Source: Kitasatospora setae KM-6054 | Lineage (GTDB): Bacteria > Actinomycetota > Actinomycetes > Streptomycetales > Streptomycetaceae | Direction: 5' to 3' | DNA length: 64,000 bases | NCBI RefSeq assembly: GCF_000269985.1 | Contig: NC_016109.1 | Span: 8,149,001 to 8,213,000, forward strand | Part shown: positions 51,433-59,425 of the stretch, in pieces | How positions within the stretch are numbered: the stretch's first letter is position 1 | How the letters are laid out: every line of letters starts with the position of its first letter | Position numbers and translations under genes: made by a program | The notes under the pieces: generated by a model | Told to the model about the DNA's origin: nothing | Databases searched by the model: none | Seen by the model: the letters and a program-made list of their open reading frames with translations, nothing else

Positions 51433-52623
51433 GTGTTCGAGAACGTCCGCGACGACCTCTCCGCCACCCTGGCCGAGATCCGCGAGGCCGGCCTGTTCAA
51501 GCCGGAACGCGTCATCGGCACCCCGCAGTCCGCCGAGATCACCGTCACCTCCGGAAACGGCGGCGAGGTGCTCAACTTCTGCGCCAACAACTACCTCGGC
51601 CTCGCCGACCACCCCGCCGTGGTCGCCGCCGCCAAGGACGCCCTGGACCGCTGGGGCTACGGCATGGCGTCCGTCCGCTTCATCTGCGGCACCCAGGACG
51701 TCCACAAGGAACTGGAGCAGCGCCTCTCCCAGTTCCTCGGCCAGGAGGACACCATCCTGTACTCCTCCTGCTTCGACGCCAACGGCGGCGTCTTCGAGAC
51801 CCTGCTCGACGAGCGCGACGCGGTCATCTCCGACGCGCTCAACCACGCCTCCATCATCGACGGCATCCGGCTCTCCAAGGCCCGCCGCCACCGCTACGCC
51901 AACCGCGACCTCGCCGACCTGGAGAAGCAGCTCCAGGACACCCAGGACGCCCGCCGCCGCCTGATCGTCACCGACGGCGTGTTCTCGATGGACGGCTACA
52001 TCGCCCCGCTCGCCGAGATCTGCGACCTCGCCGACCGCTACGGCGCGATGGTCATGGTCGACGACTCGCACGCCGTCGGCTTCGTCGGCCCCACCGGCCG
52101 CGGCACCCCCGAACTGCACGGCGTCATGGACCGCGTCGACATCATCACCGGCACCCTCGGCAAGGCCCTCGGCGGCGCCTCCGGCGGCTACGTCGCCGCC
52201 CGCCGCGAGATCGTCGCCCTGCTGCGCCAGCGCTCCCGCCCGTACCTGTTCTCCAACTCGCTCGCCCCGGTGATCGCCGCCGCCTCGCTCACCGTGCTCG
52301 ACCTGCTGGAGACCAGCGACGACCTGCGCGACCGGCTGCGCGCCAACACCGAGCTGTTCCGGACGAAGATGACCGGGGCCGGGTTCGAGATCCTGCCCGG
52401 CGAGCACGCCATCGCCCCCGTCATGGTCGGCGACGCCGCCAAGGCCGGCCGCCTCGCCGAGCTGCTGCTGGAGCGCGGCGTCTACGTGATCGGCTTCTCC
52501 TACCCGGTGGTGCCGCACGGCGCCGCCCGGATCCGGGTCCAGCTCTCCGCCGCGCACAGCACCGAGGACGTCGAGCGCGCCGTCGCCGCGTTCATCGACG
52601 CCCGCGCCGCGCTGGAGGACTGA
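51433..52623 (+). CDS. kbl: Glycine C-acetyltransferase (2-amino-3-ketobutyrate CoA ligase)
   Basis: A 396-aa PLP enzyme that cleaves 2-amino-3-oxobutyrate with CoA to glycine and acetyl-CoA. Signatures: LNFCANNYLGLADHPAVVAA, the MASVRFICGTQDVHKELE loop, SDALNHASIIDGIRLSKA, VDDSHAVGFVGPTGRG, and the PLP lysine in GTLGKALGGASGGY. GTG 51433 has GAGGAG ~9 nt ahead. Second gene of tdh-kbl, followed by a strong terminator and a LysR gene. Confidence 0.96.
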   Translation: MFENVRDDLSATLAEIREAGLFKPERVIGTPQSAEITVTSGNGGEVLNFCANNYLGLADHPAVVAAAKDALDRWGYGMASVRFICGTQDVHKELEQRLSQFLGQEDTILYSSCFDANGGVFETLLDERDAVISDALNHASIIDGIRLSKARRHRYANRDLADLEKQLQDTQDARRRLIVTDGVFSMDGYIAPLAEICDLADRYGAMVMVDDSHAVGFVGPTGRGTPELHGVMDRVDIITGTLGKALGGASGGYVAARREIVALLRQRSRPYLFSNSLAPVIAAASLTVLDLLETSDDLRDRLRANTELFRTKMTGAGFEILPGEHAIAPVMVGDAAKAGRLAELLLERGVYVIGFSYPVVPHGAARIRVQLSAAHSTEDVERAVAAFIDARAALED

Positions 52624-52712
52624 CCTCCACCCCCAGGGCCAGGTGCGGGCACCCTCGACCGCGCCACCCCGACGGACCGCCCCGCACCCACCCCTGCCGG
52701 GGCGGCCCGTCC

Positions 52713-52744
52713 GGCGCGGGGAGCCATGCCCGGCTCCCCGCGCC
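52713..52744 (+). terminator. Terminator of the tdh-kbl operon
   Basis: GGCGCGGGGAGCC-ATGCCC-GGCTCCCCGCGCC, a 13-bp perfect stem, followed by CCCCCTTTCCCCC. The remainder of the 278-bp gap before lysR shows no other feature. Confidence 0.85.
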
Positions 52745-52901
52745 ACCCCCTTTCCCCCGCAGCAGAGCGGTCCGCCGGCCCCGAAACGCCCGCCGCCCGC
52801 GCCGTACCGGCCCCCAGCGGGCCGGACGCCTCGACCCGACCGACCCGGCCCCGGCCACCCGGCGTCCCGACCGGCCCCGCCGCGCTGGCAGAATTGACCC
52901 C

Positions 52902-53822
52902 GTGATCGACGCACGACGGCTGCGGACCCTCCGGGCCGTGGCCGACCACCGGACCGTGACCGCCGCGGCGGCCGCGCTCTACCTCACCCCCTCCGCGGTC
53001 TCCCAGCAGCTCGCCGCCCTCGAACAGGAGACCGGCCACACCCTGCTGGTCCGGGCCGGCCGCGGCGTCCGGCTCACCGCCGCCGGCGAGATCCTGCTCA
53101 CCCACGCCGACGCCGTCCTCGCCCAGCTCGAACGCGCCGAGGCCGACCTCGCCGCCTACAGCTCCGGTGCCGCCGGCGAGATCACCGTCGCCGCCTTCGC
53201 CACCGGCATCGCCCTGGTCCTCGCCCCCGCCGTCACCGCCCTCGCCCGCACCGCCCCCGACCTGAGGGTCCGCGTCCTCGACGCGGAGGGCGACGCCAGC
53301 CTGCCGATGCTGCTCGACGGACGCGCCGACCTCGCCGTCGCCGTCGAGTACCGCGGCGCCCCGCGCCCCGACGACCGCCGGCTGACCCGGCTGCCGCTGT
53401 ACGCCGAACCCTTCGACGCCGTCCTCCCGCTGCACCACCCGCTGGCCGCCGGCCCCGGCCCGGTCGCCGTCGCCGACCTCGCCGCCGAACCCTGGATCGG
53501 CCCCTACCCCGGCAACCCCTGCCACGACGTCGTCCTGCTCGCCTGCGAACACGCCGGCTTCCAGCCCCGGCTCGTCCACTCCTCCGACGACTTCCGGGCC
53601 GTCACCGCCCTCGCCTCGGCCGGCGCCGGCGTCGCCCTCGTCCCGCGCTCCGCCCTGCGCGGCGCCGAACTCGACGCCGTCGCCGTCCGCCCCGTCGACA
53701 GCGCCCTCGCCACCCGCCGGGTCTTCGCCGCCACCCGGGCCGGCGCCGAACAGCACCCGCTGATCAGCCCCGTCCTGGCCGCCCTCGCCGAAGCCGCCGG
53801 CCACCTCGACCACCCGGCCTGA
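52902..53822 (+). CDS. LysR-family regulator downstream of tdh-kbl
   Basis: A 306-aa LTTR. HTH: RRLRTLRAVADHRTVTAAAA and LTPSAVSQQLAALEQETGHT. The effector domain has the VEYRGAPRPDDRRLTRLPLY and ASAGAGVALVPRSAL segments. GTG 52902 closely follows AATTGACCCC, with no good ribosome site, so the mRNA may be short-leadered. The position behind tdh-kbl is common in Streptomyces and suggests control of threonine/glycine catabolism, but no site has been assigned. Confidence 0.9.
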   Translation: MIDARRLRTLRAVADHRTVTAAAAALYLTPSAVSQQLAALEQETGHTLLVRAGRGVRLTAAGEILLTHADAVLAQLERAEADLAAYSSGAAGEITVAAFATGIALVLAPAVTALARTAPDLRVRVLDAEGDASLPMLLDGRADLAVAVEYRGAPRPDDRRLTRLPLYAEPFDAVLPLHHPLAAGPGPVAVADLAAEPWIGPYPGNPCHDVVLLACEHAGFQPRLVHSSDDFRAVTALASAGAGVALVPRSALRGAELDAVAVRPVDSALATRRVFAATRAGAEQHPLISPVLAALAEAAGHLDHPA

Positions 53823-53832
53823 CCCGTCGTCA

Positions 53833-53855
53833 ACTCCGGTCCCGAACACCGGAGT
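53833..53855 (+). terminator. Hairpin after lysR
   Basis: ACTCCGGT-CCCGAAC-ACCGGAGT, 8-bp perfect stem, then CGTTCGG. Probable weak terminator ahead of the CsoR-type operator. Confidence 0.5.
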
Positions 53856-53880
53856 CGTTCGGCATGCGGACCGACGGCGG

Positions 53881-53898
53881 ATACCCCCACAGGGGTAT
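53881..53898 (+). promoter_or_regulatory. CsoR-family operator
   Basis: ATACCCC-CACA-GGGGTAT, a perfect 7-4-7 dyad identical in form to operators of CsoR/CstR-type copper or sulfide sensors (TACCCC-N4-GGGGTA). It ends just before the -35 region of the peptidase promoter (TATGGT at 53920-53925 as -10), so bound repressor would block it. Confidence 0.65.
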
Positions 53899-53932
53899 GC
53901 GCCGGGCCCTTTACCTCCCTATGGTCTCGTCC

Positions 53933-55465
53933 ATGTCGAGGAGATCACGAGTGGGCGGACGCCTGCCGGCCGCCGGGTTCGCGCCGGCGCTGGCCCTGAC
54001 CCTGGCCCTGACCGGTACGGCGGCGCAAGCGCAGGCGGCCGCCGCCGAGCACCCCCGGCCGCCGGTGTGGACGGACTGCCCCGCCGACCCGTCCGGGGCG
54101 CCGGTCGACCCGGCGCTGCGCTGCACCACGGTGCGGGTGCCGCTGGACTACCGGAAGCCGGACGGGCGGACCATCGAGATCGCCGTCTCCCGGCTCGCCA
54201 CCGCCAAGCCCGGCCTGCGGCGCGGCGTCCTGGTGCACAACGGCGGCGGCCCCGGCGTGGCCAGCCTGCACCTGCCGAGCGCCACCGCGGCCGGCTACCC
54301 GCGCGAGGTGCTCGACCGCTACGACCTGATCGGCTTCGACCCGCGCGGCGTCGGCCACAGCACCCCGGTGACCTGCGGACGCACCCCCGCCGAGGTGCCC
54401 TGGCAGCGGGTCTTCCCGTTCCCCGCCCCCGACGGCTCGATCGCCCCGAACACGCGCTTCGCCCGTGACCTGGCCCGCGACTGCCTCGCCGCCGGCGGCG
54501 ACCTGGTCCGCCACCTCACCACCGCCGACACCGCCCGCGACCTGGACCGGATCCGGGCCGCCCTCGGCGAGCGGAGGATCTCCTACCGGGCCGCCTCCTA
54601 CGGCACCTACCTGGGCGCGGTCTACGCCGAACTCTTCCCCGGCCGCACCGACCGCCTCGTCCTCGACGCCAACGTCGACCCCAACACCACCTGGCAGCAG
54701 CGCCTGGCCAGTTGGGACGCCGGCGCCGAACTGCGCTTCGCCGACTTCGCCGCCTGGGCCGCCGAACGCGACGCCGACCTGCACTTCGGCGCCACGCCCG
54801 CCGCCGTCCGGGCCGGCTACCTCGCGCTGGCCGCCGCGCTCGACCGCGCGCCGGTCCGGCACCCGGTGGCCGGACCGGTCGACGGCAACCTGTGGCGCAC
54901 CCTCTACCGCCTCGACAGCTACCACACCGCGCTGTTCCCGGAGATCGCCGACTGGTGGAGCTACCTGGCCGCCGGCGGCACCGGCCCCGTACCGTACTGG
55001 TGGCTCGACAAGCCCGCCACCCCCGGCGTCCCCGCCGACAACGACATCGCCGCCTTCGTCGCCGTCCTGTGCAACGACACCCCCGCCGACCGCGACCCCG
55101 CCCGCTACCAGCGGGCCGTCACCGAGAGCCGGGCCCGCAACCCGATCTCCGCCGGCATGGGCGCCGACATCACGCCCTGCGCGTTCTGGCCCGCCCCCGC
55201 CGAACCCGCCGTCCGCGTCACCGACCGCGGACCCGCGAACATCCTGCTCCTGCAGACCACCCGCGACCCCGCCACCCCGTACGCCGGCGCCCTCGGCATG
55301 CGCGCCGCGCTCGGGCAGCGCGCCCGGATGGTCACCGTCGACGGCGGCAACCACGGCGCCTACGACCCCGGCACCCCGTCCTGCGCGGTCACCGCGGCCG
55401 ACCGCTTCCTCGCCACCGGCACCCTGCCCGCCCGCGACCTGGCCTGCCGGCCCGACCCCGCCTGA
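53933..55465 (+). CDS. Secreted alpha/beta-hydrolase (tripeptidyl aminopeptidase-like)
   Basis: A 510-aa exported S33-type peptidase. Signal peptide: residues ~1-38, Arg-rich n-region, LALTLALTGTAAQAQA core. The oxyanion loop is VHNGGGPGVASLHLP; the nucleophile elbow is ASYGTYLGAVYAELFPGRTD (serine in ASYGT); the catalytic acid is in TRDPATPYAG and the His in DGGNHGAYDPG. The C-terminal TAP-type domain is present. It releases peptides from protein N-termini. -10 TATGGT lies ~8 bp before ATG 53933 so the mRNA looks leaderless. A CsoR-type operator precedes the promoter. Confidence 0.88.
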   Translation: MSRRSRVGGRLPAAGFAPALALTLALTGTAAQAQAAAAEHPRPPVWTDCPADPSGAPVDPALRCTTVRVPLDYRKPDGRTIEIAVSRLATAKPGLRRGVLVHNGGGPGVASLHLPSATAAGYPREVLDRYDLIGFDPRGVGHSTPVTCGRTPAEVPWQRVFPFPAPDGSIAPNTRFARDLARDCLAAGGDLVRHLTTADTARDLDRIRAALGERRISYRAASYGTYLGAVYAELFPGRTDRLVLDANVDPNTTWQQRLASWDAGAELRFADFAAWAAERDADLHFGATPAAVRAGYLALAAALDRAPVRHPVAGPVDGNLWRTLYRLDSYHTALFPEIADWWSYLAAGGTGPVPYWWLDKPATPGVPADNDIAAFVAVLCNDTPADRDPARYQRAVTESRARNPISAGMGADITPCAFWPAPAEPAVRVTDRGPANILLLQTTRDPATPYAGALGMRAALGQRARMVTVDGGNHGAYDPGTPSCAVTAADRFLATGTLPARDLACRPDPA

Positions 55466-55510
55466 CCCGGCCGACCCTGGGACGCCGTCGGCCTGACCGG
55501 CCGTCACCCA

Positions 55511-55542
55511 CCCCCCTCGTCCCGAGTACCGGGGGAGGGGGG
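55511..55542. terminator. Hairpin between peptidase and EEP genes
   Basis: CCCCCCTC and GAGGGGGG arms with a 16-nt loop. Overlaps GTACC-N10-GGTAC (55526-55545), so an operator role for the next gene is an alternative. Confidence 0.4.
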
Positions 55543-55554
55543 TACGGTCGGGCG

Positions 55555-56463
55555 GTGAACGCCACCGCGCCCGTGCGCCTCGCGACCTTCAACGTGCTGC
55601 ACGGCCGACCGGTCCGCGCCGACGGCCGACCCGCCGCCGCCGGACCCGAACCCTTCGGCCCCGGCCCGCTGATCGCCGCCGCCACCGCGCTGGACGCCGA
55701 CGTCCTCGCCCTCCAGGAACTCGACCGCCGACAGGACCGCACCGGCCACACCGACCAGGCCCGCGCCGTCGCCGAGGCCACCGGCGCCACCGACTGGCGC
55801 TACGCCACCGCCCTGCACGCCCGCGCGGCCCCCGGCCGGCGCTGGGAACCGGACCCCGCCGAACCCGGCCTGCGCCTCTACGGCCCGCCCGGCACCGGCC
55901 ACGACGGCCAATCGCCCTCGCACGGCGTCGCCCTGATCACCCGGCTGCCCGTCCTCGCCTGGCACGCCCACCGCCTCCCGGCCTCGCCGCTGGCCGCCCC
56001 GCTGCCGATGCCCGGACGGCCCGGCCTCACCGTGGTCCGCGACCGGCCGCGCGCCGCGCTGGCCGCCGTCCTGCGGGGCCGGCGCGGCCCGTTCACCGCC
56101 GTGGTGCTGCACCTGTCGCTCTTCCCCGGCTCGAACGTCCGCCAACTCCTCGCCGTCCGGCGCTGGATCGCCGACCTGCCCCGGCCGCACCTGCTGCTCG
56201 GCGACTTCAACCTCGGCGGCCGCCTGCCCGCCACCGCGCTGCGCGCCGCCGACCTGCTCACCCCCGCCGGGGCCGGAACGCCCGGCGGCCCCGCCGGCTG
56301 GCACGACCTGGCCCGGGCCCGGACCTTCCCCGCCCACCGCCCCCGACTCCAACTCGACCACATCCTCGCCAGCGGCCTGCCCCGCGACCACCCGCACACC
56401 GCCCACTACCTGCGACTGCCGCTCTCCGACCACCGCCCACTGGTCGTCGACCTGCCGCTCTGA
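55555..56463 (+). CDS. Endonuclease/exonuclease/phosphatase-family protein
   Basis: A 302-aa EEP-fold metal-dependent phosphoesterase. Canonical motifs are LATFNVLHGRP, VLALQELDRRQDRTG, LHLSLFPGSNVRQL, LLGDFNLGG, LQLDHILASG and the final SDHRPLVVDL. No signal peptide, so a cytoplasmic phosphodiesterase or inositol-phosphatase-like enzyme; DNase activity also possible. GTG 55555 is used; a long upstream frame is rejected because it runs antisense-like through the peptidase. Confidence 0.88.
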   Translation: MNATAPVRLATFNVLHGRPVRADGRPAAAGPEPFGPGPLIAAATALDADVLALQELDRRQDRTGHTDQARAVAEATGATDWRYATALHARAAPGRRWEPDPAEPGLRLYGPPGTGHDGQSPSHGVALITRLPVLAWHAHRLPASPLAAPLPMPGRPGLTVVRDRPRAALAAVLRGRRGPFTAVVLHLSLFPGSNVRQLLAVRRWIADLPRPHLLLGDFNLGGRLPATALRAADLLTPAGAGTPGGPAGWHDLARARTFPAHRPRLQLDHILASGLPRDHPHTAHYLRLPLSDHRPLVVDLPL

Positions 56464-56574
56464 CGGCCGGCCGCCCCGTCGGCCCCCGAGGGCCCCGGCC
56501 GGCACCGGCGACGGACCGGCCCGCCGTCGAATAATCGATCGACCTCGATCCGTCCGGACCGTTAACTTCCCCCC

Positions 56575-56772
56575 ATGACCGACGGCGACCGGCCGGGAGG
56601 AGGCACCGAGGTGGAGCAGCAGGAGCAGGCCGAGCGGGTCGAGCGGGCGGAGCGGCAGGACCCGCGGGCCGCCGACCTGCCGCCGGAGCGGCGGGCCGCG
56701 CGGCGGGCCGCGCTGGTGGCGCGGATCAGGGCGGCGAACGCCGAGACGCTGGAGAGGCTGGCCGACCTGTGA
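56575..56772 (+). CDS. Antitoxin partner of Doc-type toxin
   Basis: A 65-aa highly charged, helical protein: Gln/Glu-rich N-terminus and a basic amphipathic C-terminal helix (RRAALVARIRAANAETLERL). I do not recognise a DNA-binding domain, but gene size, order and the 4-bp overlap (GTGA at 56769-56772) with the following Fic/Doc gene are typical of an antitoxin. The C-terminal helix would cover the toxin active site. Confidence 0.65.
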   Translation: MTDGDRPGGGTEVEQQEQAERVERAERQDPRAADLPPERRAARRAALVARIRAANAETLERLADL

Positions 56773-57176
56773 GCGGGCACCGTTCCGTTCCCGCCCGCAC
56801 CGACCACCTCGACGAGGACGACGTCGCCTACCTGGTCGGCGACGCCGCCGCGGTGCGCGAGCGCTCGCTGCTGCAGTCGGCGCTCGGCCGCCCGCGCGCC
56901 TCGGCCTTCGGCGCGGACGCCTACCCGGACGCCTGGACCAAGGCGGTCGCGCTCGGCGAGTCCATCGCCCGCAACCACCCCCTCACCGACCGGAACAAGC
57001 GCACCACCTTCGAGTCGATGCTGCTGTTCCTCGACTACAACGGGCAGCCCTACGCCGACCCGCACCCGGACGACGCCGTGGCCTTCATGCTGCGGCTCGC
57101 CCAGGGCGGCTACGCGGGCCGGCTCGACGACGCGGTGGCCGACTTCCGCCGGATGCTCGGCGCCGACGGGGCCTGA
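56769..57176 (+). CDS. Doc-family (Fic-fold) toxin
   Basis: A 135-aa death-on-curing protein. The Fic-fold motif is HPLTDRNKRTTFESMLLF, H70 catalytic, a variant of HxFx(D/N)GNKRT with Leu for Phe and Arg for Gly. Doc enzymes phosphorylate EF-Tu to block translation. The start GTG overlaps the antitoxin stop. Reading ends FRRMLGADGA. The nearby pre-promoter sequence contains AATCGATCGA, but no clear operator. Confidence 0.85.
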   Translation: MSGHRSVPARTDHLDEDDVAYLVGDAAAVRERSLLQSALGRPRASAFGADAYPDAWTKAVALGESIARNHPLTDRNKRTTFESMLLFLDYNGQPYADPHPDDAVAFMLRLAQGGYAGRLDDAVADFRRMLGADGA

Positions 57177-57280
57177 ACCCCCGCGCCCTCGTCCCCTCGC
57201 CGTCGCGCTGCTGCCGCCGAACGGGTGAACGGCGCCCGACCGGTTTGGGTACGGTCGACCCCGCTGGCGAAGATGGACCG

Positions 57281-57306
57281 GTGACGCATCGCCAGTGATG
57301 CGTCAC
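57281..57306. promoter_or_regulatory. Inverted repeat ahead of GH19 chitinase
   Basis: GTGACGCATC-GCCAGT-GATGCGTCAC, 10-bp perfect arms, 133 bp before the chitinase ATG. It is not DasR-like. Operator or terminator of the toxin operon; the 57330-57410 stretch that follows consists of imperfect CCACCGCGTG repeats. Confidence 0.5.
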
Positions 57307-57438
57307 TCCAAGTCATCCCGTGCCGCCGGGCACCGCCGCACGCCACCGCGTGCCACCACGCGCCACCGCACGTCACCCCGTGTCACCGCGCGTTCCCGCC
57401 CGGCGCCGCACTCCACCGTCGATCCACCGGGGTTCCCG

Positions 57439-58167
57439 ATGTCCGTCTCCCGCGTCCTCGCGCGCGCCCTGTCCGTGCTGACCTCGACCGCGCTGCTGGG
57501 CACCCTCGGCCTGGCCGCCGCGCCGGTGCCCGCCGCCTCGGCCGCGTCCTTCGTGGTCAGCGAGGCCCAGTTCAACAAGATGTTCCCGAGCCGGAACGCC
57601 TTCTACACGTACAAGGGCCTGACCGACGCCCTCGGCGCCTACCCGAAGTTCGCCAACGCGGGCGGCGACGCCGTCCGCAAGCGGGAGGCCGCCGCCTTCC
57701 TCGCCAACGTCAGCCACGAGACCGGCGGGCTGCGCTACGTGGTCGAGCAGAACACCGCCAACTACCCTCACTACTGCGACACTTCGCAGCCCTACGGCTG
57801 CCCGGCCGGGCAGAGCGCCTACTACGGGCGCGGCCCGCTGCAGCTCAGCTGGAACTTCAACTACAAGGCGGCCGGCGACGCCCTCGGCATCGACCTGCTG
57901 CACGACCCGTGGCAGGTGGAGAAGAACCCGGCCACCGCCTGGAAGACCGGCCTCTGGTTCTGGAACACCCAGAGCGGCGCCGGCCGGATGACCCCGCACG
58001 ACGCGATCGTCAACAACAAGGGCTTCGGCGAGACCATCCGCAGCATCAACGGCGCGCTCGAGTGCGACGGCAAGAACCCGGACGAGCGCAACGACCGGAT
58101 CAACCTCTACAAGCAGTTCGTCGGCGTCCTCGGCACCGACACCGGGGGCGGCAGCCTGTCCTGCTGA
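57439..58167 (+). CDS. Secreted GH19 chitinase
   Basis: A 242-aa catalytic-domain-only chitinase with a signal peptide (residues ~1-34, ending AASA). E94 in VSHETGGL is the catalytic acid, and YYGRGPLQLSWNFNYKAAG plus TAWKTGLWFWNTQ and NNKGFGETIRSINGALECDG are hallmark GH19 segments. Cysteines in HYCDTSQPYGCPAG and ECDG/LSC form disulfides. Unlike most Streptomyces GH19 enzymes it lacks an N-terminal chitin-binding domain. ATG 57439 fits the signal peptide. Complements the GH18 enzymes in the window. Confidence 0.95.
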   Translation: MSVSRVLARALSVLTSTALLGTLGLAAAPVPAASAASFVVSEAQFNKMFPSRNAFYTYKGLTDALGAYPKFANAGGDAVRKREAAAFLANVSHETGGLRYVVEQNTANYPHYCDTSQPYGCPAGQSAYYGRGPLQLSWNFNYKAAGDALGIDLLHDPWQVEKNPATAWKTGLWFWNTQSGAGRMTPHDAIVNNKGFGETIRSINGALECDGKNPDERNDRINLYKQFVGVLGTDTGGGSLSC

Positions 58168-58180
58168 CGCCGCCGGGCGG

Positions 58181-58212
58181 GGTGCGGGGCCGTCCCGGGG
58201 CGGCCCCGCACC
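58181..58212 (+). terminator. Terminator of the GH19 gene
   Basis: GGTGCGGGGCCG-TCCCGGGG-CGGCCCCGCACC, 12-bp perfect stem, 13 bp after the stop codon. Confidence 0.8.
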
Positions 58213-58231
58213 GACGCGAACCGGCCGTTCG

Positions 58232-58261
58232 AGGACGTTCGGACAGCTCAACGAACGTCCT
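58232..58261. promoter_or_regulatory. Inverted repeat ahead of the Gfo/Idh gene
   Basis: AGGACGTTCG-GACAGCTCAA-CGAACGTCCT, 10-bp perfect arms around a 10-bp spacer, 56 bp before the start. CATATGCT follows. GTTCG/CGAAC motifs recur, but spacing is not that of a LexA box. Candidate operator. Confidence 0.5.
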
Positions 58262-58317
58262 GGCATATGCTGCCGGGTGGTCAGCGACGACCACCACCCA
58301 TCCTCGCAGGAGTGCCG

Positions 58318-59253
58318 ATGAGCGACCGAGAGACCGACCGCAGCGCGCCCCCGATCCCGATCGGCGTGATCGGGCTCGGCGACATCGCGCAGAAGGCGTA
58401 CCTGCCGGTCCTCACCGCCCAACCCGGCCTCGACCTCCGGCTGATGACCCGCGACCGGGCCAAGCTCGACCGGATCGGCGACGCCCACCGCATCCCGTTC
58501 CGCACCACCGACCTCGGCGAGCTGATCGACTCCGGCATCCGCGCCGCGTTCGTGCACGCCGCCACCGACCAGCACGTCCCGATCGTCGAGGAACTCCTCA
58601 CCCGCGGCGTCGACGTGTACGTGGACAAGCCGCTCGCCTACGACCTCGACGGCGCCCGCCGCCTGGTCGCCCTCGCCGAGCACACCGGGCGCTCCCTGCT
58701 GGTCGGCTTCAACCGCCGCCACGCCCCCGGCTACCTGCTCGCCGCAGAGCGCCCGCGCGACCTGATCGTGCTGCAGAAGCACCGCGAGGGCCTCCCCGAG
58801 CGGGCCCGCACCCTGGTCTACGACGACTTCATCCACGTCATCGACAGCCTGCGCTTCCTCGCCCCCGGCGAGATCGAGCACGTCGACGTCCGCTCCCGCA
58901 CCCGGGACGGCCTGGTCGAGCACGTCGTCCTCACGCTGGCCGGCCGGGGCTTCACCGCCCTCGGCATCATGAACCGGCTCTCCGGCTCCACCGAGGAGAT
59001 CCTGGAGGTCTCCGGCGCCGACTCCAAGCGCGAGGTCCACAACCTGTCCGAGGTGATCGACCACCGCGGCCAGCCCACCGTCCGCCGCCGCGGCGACTGG
59101 GTCCCGGTCGCCCGCCAGCGCGGCATCGAGCAGGTCGTCCTGCACTTCCTCGACGCCCTCCGGGCCGGCAAGACCCTCGACGCCGCCGACGCGCTGCGCA
59201 CCCACGAACTCTGCGAACTCGTCGTCGAACGCATCGAGGCCGCCGCCGACTGA
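58318..59253 (+). CDS. Gfo/Idh/MocA-family oxidoreductase
   Basis: A 311-aa NAD(P)-dependent dehydrogenase. The Rossmann motif is IGVIGLGDIAQKAYLPVL; the conserved EKP-type lysine motif is YVDKPLAYDLDGARRLV, with the H-bond region GFNRRHAPGYL. The C-terminal alpha/beta domain starts near VYDDFIHVIDSLRF. ATG 58318 has GCAGGAGTGCC ahead. Acts on sugars, inositols or amino-sugars; no sugar cluster is adjacent, so the substrate is unknown. Confidence 0.88.
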   Translation: MSDRETDRSAPPIPIGVIGLGDIAQKAYLPVLTAQPGLDLRLMTRDRAKLDRIGDAHRIPFRTTDLGELIDSGIRAAFVHAATDQHVPIVEELLTRGVDVYVDKPLAYDLDGARRLVALAEHTGRSLLVGFNRRHAPGYLLAAERPRDLIVLQKHREGLPERARTLVYDDFIHVIDSLRFLAPGEIEHVDVRSRTRDGLVEHVVLTLAGRGFTALGIMNRLSGSTEEILEVSGADSKREVHNLSEVIDHRGQPTVRRRGDWVPVARQRGIEQVVLHFLDALRAGKTLDAADALRTHELCELVVERIEAAAD

Positions 59254-59321
59254 CCGGCCCCGCGCTTCCCGGCCCCGCCTGCCCTTCGGGCGCTCCCGTC
59301 CGGCCCTCGGCTACGATGTCC

Positions 59322-59396
59322 GAGGGCCGTGACTGGCGCACGGGTGGAGCACCACCGGGGAGCGGCCGCCGCACCGTTGCCGCGCGCCTGGGCGAA
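59322..59396 (+). ncRNA. ZTP (pfl) riboswitch upstream of folD
   Basis: The conserved pfl-motif elements are all visible in order: GGCCGTGACTGGCG (59325-59338), GTGGAGCACCACCGGGGAGC (59344-59363) and the second-domain GCGCCTGGGC (59384-59393). It ends 30 nt before the folD start, so ZTP/ZMP (a sign of 10-formyl-THF shortage) would raise folD expression, matching known use of this class in one-carbon genes. Confidence 0.85.
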
Positions 59397-59425
59397 CTCG
59401 CCACGAGACCCCAGGAGTCGCGCCG

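Noticed and set aside
57330..57410. CRISPR-like CCACCGCG repeats
   Set aside because: Repeats are short, imperfect and contiguous without spacers.
58217..58231. LexA (SOS) box CGAAC...GTTCG ahead of the Gfo/Idh gene
   Set aside because: Half-site spacing is 5 instead of the required 4, so the SOS match fails.
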